Shown: positions 27,051 to 37,900 of the stretch, in pieces | Numbering within the stretch: position 1 is the stretch's first letter | Layout: every line of letters starts with the position of its first letter | From: Amyelois transitella | Lineage: Eukaryota > Arthropoda > Insecta > Lepidoptera > Pyralidae | Assembly (NCBI RefSeq): GCF_032362555.1 | Contig: NC_083514.1 | Location: 5,255,001 to 5,319,000, forward strand | Length of the DNA stretch: 64,000 nucleotides | Direction: 5' to 3' | Translations under genes and position numbers: made by a program | The notes under the pieces: generated by a model | Told to the model about the DNA's origin: nothing | Databases searched by the model: none | Seen by the model: only the letters and a program-made list of their open reading frames with translations

Positions 27051-30000
27051 CTAAGAGCGAGCACAGGGACAAGGGCCCGCTTCAGCCACGACGAGGTCGC
27101 CGCTGAGGGCAATCGCCTCGATTTCGACGGCCGCGCCCAGCGGCAGCTTGGCCACCTGGTACGTAGCCCGCGCCGGAAAATCTTTTGGGAAATCTGAAAT
27201 TAATTTACATAATAATCTCGATTAACACGCTATTCAAGGCTCGTCTAATCCTGCCTGAATATTTTCTCTGAAGGTCGCAATACCCTTTGCGTCAAACGCT
27301 GGCCATGGCCAAGGCGCCGTGTTAGAATTATGAAATCCTAACTACAATTAATTATTTTTATTTTTAAATTAGGATTTAGAATTAGAATTAGCCAATGTAA
27401 GCATTGGCTTAAATTTTATTGTATGTGTAGGACTTGCCTGCCCAACAACTAAAATTGTAACTTGTTTTAAGAAATCAGTTTAATTGTGCCAGAAACATAC
27501 TCGTAAGATAAATAAATTGTAATACACATAATTATAGGCTATTTGACAAAGTTCTAAAAACTATCTTTATATGGTATTTATTTGTTGATAAGGAGCCCTA
27601 CAAAAATACTTTTCTGCCTTTATTACAGCTATTTTATAAAAAAAAATCGAAAAAGAAAATGAAATATTCAAATATGCCGCCAAAACGCGACTTTTAGCAA
27701 TATGGCGGCTATGGCATGCAGTGACGTAAATTTCGTGTAAATATCATACAAAGCTTGTTTGTGTTTCGAAAAGTTTTGATTTTCTCTTGTTTTATTTAAC
27801 TTGTGCCACGTCATATGTGTGAAAATTATTAAAATGAGTTCCTATAAATGTTGTGCAGTGCCTCAATGCACTAATACAACAATAAAATCTCCTACGAAAC
27901 TGTTTTTTTCTATACCGATGGATTTGAATATTCGCAAGAAGTGGTTTCAGATCATGATCTAAGATCAGTGGTTACCAAAATATACTTACATTGATGTTTT
28001 CACATTCTTCAGTTCGGCAGCATAGAAATCTGGATTGTCTTTGAAGAAGACAATCCAGATTTCTTCTTCCAACCATTATTGCGTCCACTTTTGGTAGGTT
28101 TCGACTGTCAGCTTTCGCGGAATTGGTTTCCATTATTAAATACCTATGTTATCTGAGTAATCCTGAGCGATCAAACACTTATAAAATCTTGAAAAATAAT
28201 AGCGAACACTAAGGAACGGTACGATCCACAGTCTGTTTATGGATAATTGACGTCATAATAGAAATAGCCAATCACGTTCGTTTTTAGTCACGTGACAGCT
28301 GCATATAAAAACCTAATTTTCTGAGACGGATTTTGTTTAAATAATGCAATATTTTTATCTCGCGTTATTACAAATCGCTCCAAAAAAATAATATTAAGAC
28401 TGATGACATAAAAGAAATGTATATTTTTAATACAGTCAAATAGCCTATTATTAAAAGATAACTTCTTTCAACGAAAGCCTTAATTTAGCCTAAAGATGAA
28501 AAGTTTCATGAAATACAATGATACGAAGAAACATTTTGTTGCTTGCTTCTAAACTACCTAATCCAAATTATGAGGGTAATTATGTTATTGGAAATGTCGT
28601 GATTAAGTTACAAATTCTACAATAAAAACTTGCATTTACGACTTACAATCCAATGCAAGCATTGCCATGCAAGTTCAAGAATTAGCATAGTTATAATTAC
28701 CTACGTTCATTAAAAACGGGACATGAACAGGGACACAAAAAATAGTGAAATTTTAAATAAATACTTGGTGTAAATACTTTATGCTTCATCAAGAACCAAA
28801 ACAAGAAAATGTTAATTTATTAACCATGTAGATGCATATCATTATTTTCCAGCTCCGTAGCATGGCACGCCGTTTAATCGCGCGCAAAACCATCGCTGTT
28901 TCGCATTTTATTATGACTTGAAACGAGACAGCGAATTGTCGCGCAGCCATGCTGCGGGGGCTGGATAAGAAACATCGTCTCTATTTCATACTCTCGATCA
29001 TTAGTTGATCGAAGCTCTCGATAAATAAATTGCTTATAAATGTATGTGATATTGTAGCACTGCTACTAAACTTGTAGCAATTCTACGTTTCTCGCTCTAT
29101 CGCCAAGCGCGAAAGCTACGGTGATGACAGCTACGAGGCTACGACGTGCTACGGTGCCATACTACGAGCTGCTTACAGCTAGTTTTTGTAACGCAGCGAG
29201 GACATCAATTCTTTCTAAATATGTAAAAGCGGACAATAACTGATTGATTGACTGACATAAACAAACCGCTAGGTCTATCAATTTGATATTATGTATGTTG
29301 GTTCCTTATGGACAGGAAATTGTGGGCGTACTCAAATTTTATTATTATAATATATTCCTATAACTAACATTCTGCATACACTTGATTGACATCCTGGAAA
29401 TCGTCCATATTGCCAAGGAGTATGGTAGTCTTGACACACGACTCCAAAGAGGCGCCGCCCGCCTCGAGCACGTGTCTGAGGTTGTCAAGCGCCTGTCTCG
29501 CCTGGGCCTCGGCGCCTCCGCAGACCAACTGAGCGTCTACGTCAAGCCCCAAAACTCCTGATACGTACAGCGTTTTGTCAGTCAGAATGGCTTGACTGAA
29601 ACAAACATGAGTCGCCAACACTAGTAACTACAGAAATTAGATTATTGCTTTTTTCTGAGATTTAGGTTAACACGGTAAAGAGGTATATCGGATTAAATGC
29701 CTCATTTTTATTGATATAAGGCATTATAGTAAATGTCAGACTGGCGGTCCATCGGAAACCAAAACTTTTGTCAGAAACATTGATTATTAATCAGAAATAA
29801 AATCTCCAAAATACGTTTAGTACTTTCATGTAGAGAATGATTATTTTATCACAATATCCGTAATGTAGATGTCCATACTTGTAATGTGTATTTTGCAGGG
29901 AATCAGACTATTTCAAAGGGATTCCGCTTATGAGATACCTACTATCAAGTCACCTATAAAGGTATTACTTTTGAAATTTAAAAAATTATTACAATTCGCT

Positions 30001-31161
30001 ATGCTATCGCGCCATGCTTTGTGCTGTACTTATACTAGGTACTTAGGTTTCGAGCTTCCGACCAAACAAGCATTGATAATGTAAAGTTGTTAAGGGTCGC
30101 ATTCCACGAATATATAAGTGGGCGAGTAGGAAAGCACATTGCGGCCTTTGCCCACTCAATGTACTTAGTACCAGAAATCGGAAGTACGAGTAGGTAGGTA
30201 CATCGCAATCGCGATCCACATTTAGGTAATAAACCTACGTTCGCGATGACCTTTGCATCTTGTAGTTTAAATAATGGTAGACAGTTTTATTGCGCGGAAG
30301 ATACAACATACTTACCATTCTCACTTAAATCCGTGGACATGCGATAATCTACGAAGGTATTCTACGTTCAACATAAACTACGGATAAACTGTCTTGCGTA
30401 AATAATCTTATTGCACAATTTATGCGACCACAAACGGTTGGCAAAATTAAATTTTTGACATTATGGAATACTAGCTTCTGGCTGCGGCTGCACTCAATTG
30501 CAGCCTGCGAGTAACTTCAATATTGTAAATGTAATTAAATATTCAACATTATCCAGCCAACCTTGGGTAGACCTAGGTGAATATGGGTAACCTCCGAATT
30601 AAAATTTATTTCAATTATTATTCAGACTAACACCGAACATAACCCAACTAGTGTTGGGTAGACTTAGTTGCATACGGGCAAACACCGAATATAAGTAAAT
30701 ATTCGGACTTTATCCAAAAGGCTTGGGTAATCCTAGGTAAACCCGAGTAAACCTAGGTTTACTCTCTCTTCTAGCATTACCCGTAACATATACATGAGTC
30801 GGTAACTGAACTGGTATTATTTTGTTGTAGGTGACGGAAAATTCACGCGAGCGGGCCGCTAGTCATGCTATGAAGAACTCAACGATTATGTTGTACCATC
30901 TCTACTTTACAATTCATACGAGAGACCAAGTCCAACAGATCAGCGATATCGTGAGTGCAACTTCGATCAAGTACTTAAAAATGCAAGCTACATAACCAAT
31001 CGATATGCTTACCTGTATGGCCCGACGGGCTTGTAGATTTTTGGCGATGTGACGATAGTTTTTGTCACCCTATGGGCATTGGTTTTCGGACAATCCTCAG
31101 GCACGTTCAATCTCGACATAACGTCCGCCTTATTTTTAGTAGTTATTGCTTCTGAGCTCAT
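27051..31161 (-). CDS. RidA/UK114 (YjgF) 2-iminobutanoate/2-iminopropanoate deaminase
   Basis: Exons 31013-31161, 29369-29595 and 27051-27193 join in phase by GT-AG introns to give 172 residues. RidA hydrolyses reactive enamines and imines released by PLP enzymes, and acts as a small trimer. Family marks are GPYSQAILT across the exon 1-2 junction, LYVSGVLGLD, the central helix ARQALDNLRHVLEAGG, NMDDFQDVNQVYAEYF, and FPARATYQVAKLPLGAAVEI with Arg134 at the position of the substrate carboxylate-binding arginine. The protein is about 35 residues longer than usual at the N-terminus (MSSEAITTKNKADV and onward). A second Met at residue 14 could also serve as start. The C-terminus GPCPCARS is cysteine-rich. 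Introns are 1.4 and 2.2 kb; the second holds a P-like element. Identity is very sure. Confidence 0.93.
27534..28448 (+). mobile_element. THAP-coding P-like DNA transposon remnant, copy 2
   Basis: Bounded by ATAGGCTATTTGAC and its inverse, like copy 1 at 2896-3809, and differing from it at only a small number of positions and short indels. The truncated THAP frame starts at the ATG at 27834. It lies in RidA intron 2 in the orientation opposite to the gene. The hairpin AAATCTGGATTGTCTT with its complement is kept at about 28024-28061. Confidence 0.78.
28849..28964. mobile_element. Small palindromic MITE-like element in RidA intron
   Basis: A 116-bp GC-rich block whose ends are inverted: CCAGCTCCGTAGCATGGC at the left and GCCATGCTGCGGGGGCTGG at the right. 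The centre contains CGCGCG-like words. No target duplication was identified, so the class is open. Confidence 0.45.
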
Positions 31162-31387
31162 TTTTATGTGTATTTAATTAAAATATATATATACTTATAT
31201 ATGTGTATATGTATAAGTATTTTTATTTTATGTCAAAGTAAAAAAGCGTATTCCTACTGCAAAGTCTAGTTAACATAGACAGAAGAAAAAATCAAAAAAT
31301 GGTTGGTTATGATTGATCCGAATAAGGTTTTTATACTTATATATTTTATAATTTATTTTTATTAATATACAGAGATAAACCTTTAAA

Positions 31388-31660
31388 GCCGCGTGGTTCC
31401 CGGCACTATTACAAAAAAGAATAGGACCACTCCATCTCTTTCCCATGGATGTCGTAAAAGGCGACTAAGGGATAGGCTTATAAACTTAGGATTCCTCTTT
31501 TAGGCGATGGGCTAGCAACCTGTCACTATTTGAATCTCGGTTCTATCATTAAGCCAAATAGCTGAACGTGGCCATTCAGTCTTTTCAAGACTGTTGGCTC
31601 TGTCTACCCCGCAAGGGATATAGACGTGACCATATGTATGTATGTATGTATGTATGTATG
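31388..31660 (-). repeat. SINE-like repeat family 1, copy
   Basis: Reads GCCGCGTGGTTCCCGGCAC at the left and ends in (TATG)5 at the right. Nearly full-length and little diverged. It faces the plus-strand copy at 31887-32152. Confidence 0.9.
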
Positions 31661-31886
31661 ATAAACCTTTAAAGTGGACCCCAGGCCCCGAAGTACTATG
31701 AGAGATGAGAGAGAGGGGTAAAGTTTGTAATTCTCTGATTGTTTGTTATATCTAAGAGCTAATCTTTAGAAATACTGAACCGATCATAAAAAAGTTAATA
31801 TTTTTTTTGTGTTTATTTAGTTTCACAACAACTAAAACATTGGTGAAATAATCGCTTCAATAAACAAAAACGTGTCTAATGGGATA

Positions 31887-32152
31887 TACATACATACATA
31901 CATATAATCACGTCTATATCCCTTGCGGGGTAGACAGAGCCAACAGTCCTGAGCGGACTGATAGGCCACGTTCAGCTATTTGGCTTTAAGATAGAATTGA
32001 GATTCGAATAGTGACAAGTTGCTAGCCTATCGCCTAAAAAAAGAATCTCAAGTTTGTAAGCCTATCCCTTAGTCGCCTTTTACGACATCCATGGGAAAGA
32101 GATGGAGTGGTCCTATTCTTTTTTGTATTGGTGCCGGGAACCACACGGCACT
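31887..32152 (+). repeat. SINE-like repeat family 1, copy
   Basis: Starts in (CATA)n followed by TAATCACGTCTATATCCC and ends GGGAACCACACGGCAC. Nearly full-length. Confidence 0.9.
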
Positions 32153-33079
32153 AATGGGATATTAACGAAGGATATAACAAATTATACTTATATTATTATT
32201 ACGGAAAACTTTGTTTTGCCATATAATTTTTAAGTAATTTCTATTTTAAAAAATGTTAAAGGTGGACAGCCCTGATCACTAAGGGTTATGAAAAATGATT
32301 TTTGCCGATTCTCAGACCTACTCAATATGCTCACAAAATTTCATGAGAATTGGTCTCGCCGTTTCGGAGAAGTACGGGAACGAACATTGTGATACGAGAA
32401 TTTTATATTTAAGATTGATATTTATATATTTTAATTTCTTTTACAGTTATCACATCACCCGTATATCCAGTCTCATCAGCTTTTCTCTCTCTCAATTTTT
32501 TTGTTGTTTGAGCGAGTAGGTACAAAACGCGTTTTACAAAACGCTACTTGATTGTAATGTCATCCTGAGTATGTTGTTCGCATTATGAACCTTTTCTGCA
32601 TCTACCGTAACTATCGTGTGGAAGAAATATGATATCATATTAAAAGTTGCAATTTTTTTTTAATTTACACATTTTTAAAAATTGACTTGCTCTTATCATA
32701 TTTTGAATGAATTTAAAACATTTATTGCGTCAAAAATATAATTATTTACATAATGTATTTAAGTAACTAAAAACGTTTCAATAAACGCGTTTTATACTTA
32801 TTGATTTTAACTAATTTTTAATGTTTATGAACTGGGACACATTCAAAATTCTCATCATCCCCCGTAGGATAGCACGGGACTTTGATGTATCTAAGGTAAA
32901 AATGGTGCAAAGTAAAATAGGCAATATTATAGGTATCCGTTGTCAGTGCACCATTAAAAAATAAACGTTCAGTCATAATATTAAAGTGCTCTGTGTGTCT
33001 AAAAACGGTGTCACTTAGGTATTTGTCCGATTGTAATTTTTTTGTAGGTATTTTGTTGCATTTTGATAATCATATTGAT

Positions 33080-33325
33080 GCCGTGTGGTTCCCGGCTCCA
33101 ATAAGACCACCAAAAAGAATAGGACAACTTCGTCTCATTCCCATGGATGTCGTAAAAGACTTCTAAGGGATAGCCTAATAAACTTAGGATTCTTCTTTTA
33201 GGCGATTGGTTACCAGCCTGTCACTATTTGAATCTCAATTGTATCATTAAGCCAAACAGCTGAACGTGGCCTATCAGTCTTTTCAAAACTATTGGCTCCG
33301 TCTACCAAGGGATATAGACGTGATT
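33080..33325 (-). repeat. SINE-like repeat family 1, diverged copy
   Basis: Reads GCCGTGTGGTTCCCGGCTCC at the left, and the body words are worn. It is nested in the 32.6-34.3 kb element. Confidence 0.75.
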
Positions 33326-33354
33326 TCATCAGTCGTGGCACAACCGAGAGATAA

Positions 33355-33530
33355 TATATATAAAAAATAAAAAATAATAATAAAAGTTTATTTATTTTCT
33401 CCACAATAAACAAAGTATTAACCTAGTTACAGAAAATAATTCAAAACATGTAGGAGTGGAGACTGGTGCCCGTGCTAGGCTCCGAAGATCCTGTGTTACG
33501 GGTCACCAGGTCTCACCCAGTAATTAAGTT
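33355..33530 (-). repeat. LINE 3' tail
   Basis: On the minus strand a GC-richer tail (GACCTGGTGACCCGTAACAC and on) ends in TAAA-type simple repeats at about 33360-33395, as in many non-LTR elements of moths. Confidence 0.5.
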
Positions 33531-34315
33531 AAGACTAATCTATGTTAGTACTTATTCAGATGTATTCTAAAGTATGTGGAGTGTATGTGTTGCGTATGGC
33601 CTGGCCAGGCGAGAAAATTATTATTATAAAATAACTTTTGGTTACTGTGTGAGCACACACAAGCACCATGGTTGCTCAATAGGTACACAGACAAAACTGT
33701 AACCCAACTGTGTCTGTGCTCAAGGGATATCAACGAAAATATATATATATATATAGGAGTCTAGACAATAGGGGGACATATCACTGACATGGACAAAGAT
33801 TGGACTAAGACTAAGACAATGAGATCATTAGATCCTCAGTCTCGTCATAAGTGAGGGTTTGTAACCAGACGCTTACAGTTTTTTTGCAATTAAATTTGTT
33901 GAGACTATATATATTGGTAATAGAATGAATTTTCTTATAAAGATATGGTCCGAGATAGTGAAAAATATAAACGTTATTTTTCGAAATTACTAAGAAAACA
34001 AACCATTTTTTTATAAAACGAATTTAAATACTATAATTATGGTATATATATGATAAAAAATAAATTTTCTTTTCATTTTGTGAAAATCGTCACTCACGGA
34101 CAAATTTTGTAACCGCATCAGCTATAATTTTTTTTGCCAGTACTTAGAAATATTTTACAGAATTTCATACTTCACATAAAAATAAAATAACTTGACTGAG
34201 ATAATACATAAAATGTGAGTTTGAATTTTTTTGCGACCGGTTACAAAATAATGAAAACGGCCGGTTATGGTAGCTTCAGAACAAATAAGCTTCATGATGC
34301 GAACAACATACTCAG

Positions 34316-34996
34316 AGTCACCAGAATGTCACATTTTTGTGACATCCGTTGCGCTTGCCAAACATGATATTATGTTATGTAGGTACATTTGATCAACTTC
34401 TCAGGACGTCAAAAACAGTTTATTTTCGTTAACGTCATCTACAACAATAAAATAACCATGACATTGGCAAAATCACCGAAAGTCCGGTGAAAGCGATAAT
34501 ATAGAAAAGAAAGAAAAAAAGATAATAACAAAATATGGCAAATTTTTCAAACATATCAATCAACATGGTTTGGCAAGCGCAGCGACGATACTCTACAAGC
34601 CGAACCTTTGGACCAACCAAACTGAGATGCGCGGGTGGTGCGATAACTGAAAAAAAAAATCAATCCCGTTAAAAAGTACCTTGGTACCTTTTTAGCGATA
34701 AAAGAAAAAAAAGCTAAATATCGAAAGTTTTTCGCGCGATCAAAACTGCGACGCGCGTACTATACAGTTACTTTGCCATACGAATAAAAAAAAATGGTTT
34801 TGATTAATGTCAATGTATGTAGGAACTACATACAATTTTATTTCTGCTTTGGTGTTGTTTTGTTGCTGTTGAAATGTTTTGTGTTTACCTTCATTACGAT
34901 TTATTCTATAATTAGGTTAAAATTGAAGTGTAATTGGTAACATTTAAGTAATCCTGATTGATTCTATATATACAACTAAATTAAATTATATTTAGG
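34316..34996. other. Intergenic upstream of RNF146
   Basis: Probably carries the RNF146 promoter and 5' UTR; TTTAG just before the ATG could be an acceptor of a noncoding exon. A 60-residue minus-strand frame at 34435-34620 is hydrophobic. Its upstream part shares words (CGAACCTTTG, CCAA, ACTGAGATG, GGGTGGTGC) with a repeat piece at about 47010-47065, so it is taken as repeat-derived rather than a gene. Confidence 0.4.
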
Positions 34997-37900
34997 ATGA
35001 ATTCTGACAATGAAGGTAAGTAAGTAGGTAAATGTTTACTGCGAGGACAAGAAATATATTGTTTTATGTTTCTCTCTTTATCGTGGTAGTAGATAGTAGG
35101 CAGAGATTATATTTCCGCCAACTGCGTAGTGCGTAGAAATATTTTGCTTCATCCGCATAGATTAACCTTTTCATGCTTCTCGTCAGTACAGTCAGTCATT
35201 ATGGTGCTCATCTCTGCTCTGCTCTCGTTACATTCGTCTTGTAAATGTACTTATTTAATTTGCTTTCATTAAACCCTCAAACATGACCAAACCAGTAATT
35301 CTGTCTATCCTCTTTCAAGCTAAAATAATTATTGAAACTTCTTGTTAAATAATTCTGGTTTAAAATTGTCATCAAATATTTTGAATGCCATACTAACTTC
35401 ATCATCAAAAACTTCATCTTGCCATGATGTTCAAATAAGACTAGACAGAGATGTCATAAAAGTTCTTCTTCCTCCTGGCTATAGTCCCCCTCTTGAGAGG
35501 AACCAAGGGTATGCCTTTGACCATGGATCCTGGATTGGGTGAGTCAGGTTTTTACATGAAGGAGGTTGCTCTGCAACCTTTATCGGTAAACCAAACCCAT
35601 ATTGCATTAACAATATATTTCTTGGTCTTACACATCTAGTTACCTGAATGTGCAGGTTTCTTCATGTTTTCCCTTACTATAAAAGCATCAGTATTCAAAC
35701 TAATGTACATAACTTTGAAAATAGTCATTGGTACATGATAGAGAAGTCATAAAAGGTGACTAAGCTTAAGCACATTCATCTAGTGCCAGCTTTCATACTC
35801 ATCTGGTATCTGGTAGTGATGAGAAAACATGGTGTGTTTTGCTGCTCCTTTTCCTACACAGGTAATAGCGAACAAAGAAAATAGTTATATAAATATGCTT
35901 GAGATTATTCTTTTAGGCAATCAGGTAACAACCTGTCACTATCTGAATCTCAATTCCATCACTTAGTCTCCTGGTGAAAGTAACTAAAAGCTCTGTCTAT
36001 CCCTTTAGTTGGCAAAGGCCGCAAATACTACAGATTTCCATTAACATATGAACATGTATCAGATTAATGATTTTTCTGTATTTTAGAACAAGAGCCTGTT
36101 ATAGATGAAGACTGTGCTGTTTGTCTGCAAAAACTTGAACATCCAACCCAGTTGCCATGTAGTCATATCTTTTGTTTTCTTTGTGTAAAGGTAAACCTAC
36201 ATTTAATTATTATGTACTACTAGAGGCCGCCCGCGACTTCGTCCGCATGGAAACCCTATCAATCCCGCGGGAACTCTGGGATAAAAAGTAGCCTATGTGT
36301 TATTCTGGGTCTTCAGCTACCTACATACCAAATTTCATGGTAATCGGTTCAGTAGTTTTTGCGTAAAAGAGTAACAAACATCCATACATCCATACAAACT
36401 TTCGCCTTTATAATAGTAGAAGGATAGTAGTAGGATTTGATTACATATTTCTATTTTAACCTTATTATGGGTAGGTTTATTTTTATTTGTTTTTTGACTG
36501 TCTGCACTGCATACACTCAATTTGAGAAATCCTCACTAGCAGGTTGTCTATAAGAAATTCCTTTAGTGATAAGGCCTCTGTACAACACAAACAGTATATC
36601 TATACATATAATACATCTGTAGAAGGGTCAATTCTGTACATTTAAAATATTGAAAAAAATATATAGCATAGCATACAGGGGATGTTACTGGATCAATACC
36701 AAACCCAAATACGTGATTAAAAAATGTTGTCTGTCTGTCTGTATGTTCAGGCATCATGTGAAAACTAATGGTTCTATTTCGATGAAACTTTGTATAATTA
36801 TACCCTATTATCCTGGGCATAAAATGGGATACTTTTTATCCTGGAATAATACATTAAAAAAATCTTAATCAATCTTTTCAGTTTAAGCGATATTCTCTTA
36901 CTAAAACATCGAAACTTGCTAGGCGAAGCCTAGCCGTATTTGGGTCTAATAGATATTTATAAGATGTCATTGTCAGAGTTACTCAAAATGGAGAAATAAA
37001 CCAACCACGCGAAGACCGACATCTGCACGGACGGAGTCGTGGGCGGAAGCTAGTTTTACATATTTTCAATAAATCAGGTTATCTTGGTGCAGGAAAAAAT
37101 ATATAATTATTAAGTAATACCTGGAAATATTCTTATTTAATAAAAGTTCCATTATCACTGCTTAGATGATTAAAACTTGATTCATTGATTATTTTATTTC
37201 ATTTTCAGGGCATTGCTAAACAGAGCAGGAAGTGTGCTATGTGCCGTGCCGAGATCCCACCTGACTATTTGGACAATCCTGTAATTCTGGAAAAATTGGA
37301 GATGTCAGTCCCGGATGGTCCAGATGTTGAGGGAAGCTACCAATGGTATTATGAAGGGCGAAATGGTAAATATTAAAATAAATAATTTGTTTCTACTACG
37401 TTAAGTAAATTTCTGACATAAGCGCATTCAAACAAGCAAACAAACAATTCTTCAGCTTTATAATATTAGTATAGATTAAAATGTTATGTAATTAGTAATA
37501 AGGATAACTGATAAAAAGTTCTTAGAAGAATTTGTTTTTGTTGGTTTACTTACATTGCATTATAGATTTTGTCTTATAAGTTTCAAAGAAAATTTAATTG
37601 TTGAGCTTCATTACCCGCAGTAAAGAAAAATATGTAAATCATACCAAGGCAAATAATACAGTGAAAACTGATAATGTGATTGATAACGTGGTTGATTTTC
37701 CTTATTCTTGTATTAAAAAAGATAATCAATAGTTTTTAATTTTATTAACCTACTAATCTTCAACTTGTTTTATTTTTCATGTTCGCAAAACATCCGCAGA
37801 AATTTGCGAATGCGAATATTCGTTACATCACTAGTTTGTATTATAATAAATAATGATAGTAAATGAAAAAAATTAAAACAGGCAAATCTTATCCATATTC

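Larger units (their letters stand above)
32562..34315. mobile_element. Probable nonautonomous DNA element with inverted ends
   Basis: TGAGTATGTTGTTCGCAT followed by ATGAA at about 32567-32590 is repeated in inverted form at about 34290-34314, and similarity continues a further 25 bases inward. The interval encodes nothing convincing. A SINE (33080-33325) and a LINE tail (33355-33530) are nested in it. No clean target duplication was seen, so the ends are approximate. Confidence 0.5.

Noticed and set aside
34435-34620. Hydrophobic 61-residue minus-strand frame
   Set aside because: Upstream words recur near 47010-47065, and no splice or family support was found.
35342-35542. 66-residue plus-strand frame in RNF146 intron 1
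   Set aside because: Its end resembles a sequence at about 22826-22860 (ATGACCATGATTCTGGATT-type), suggesting a shared repeat rather than an exon.
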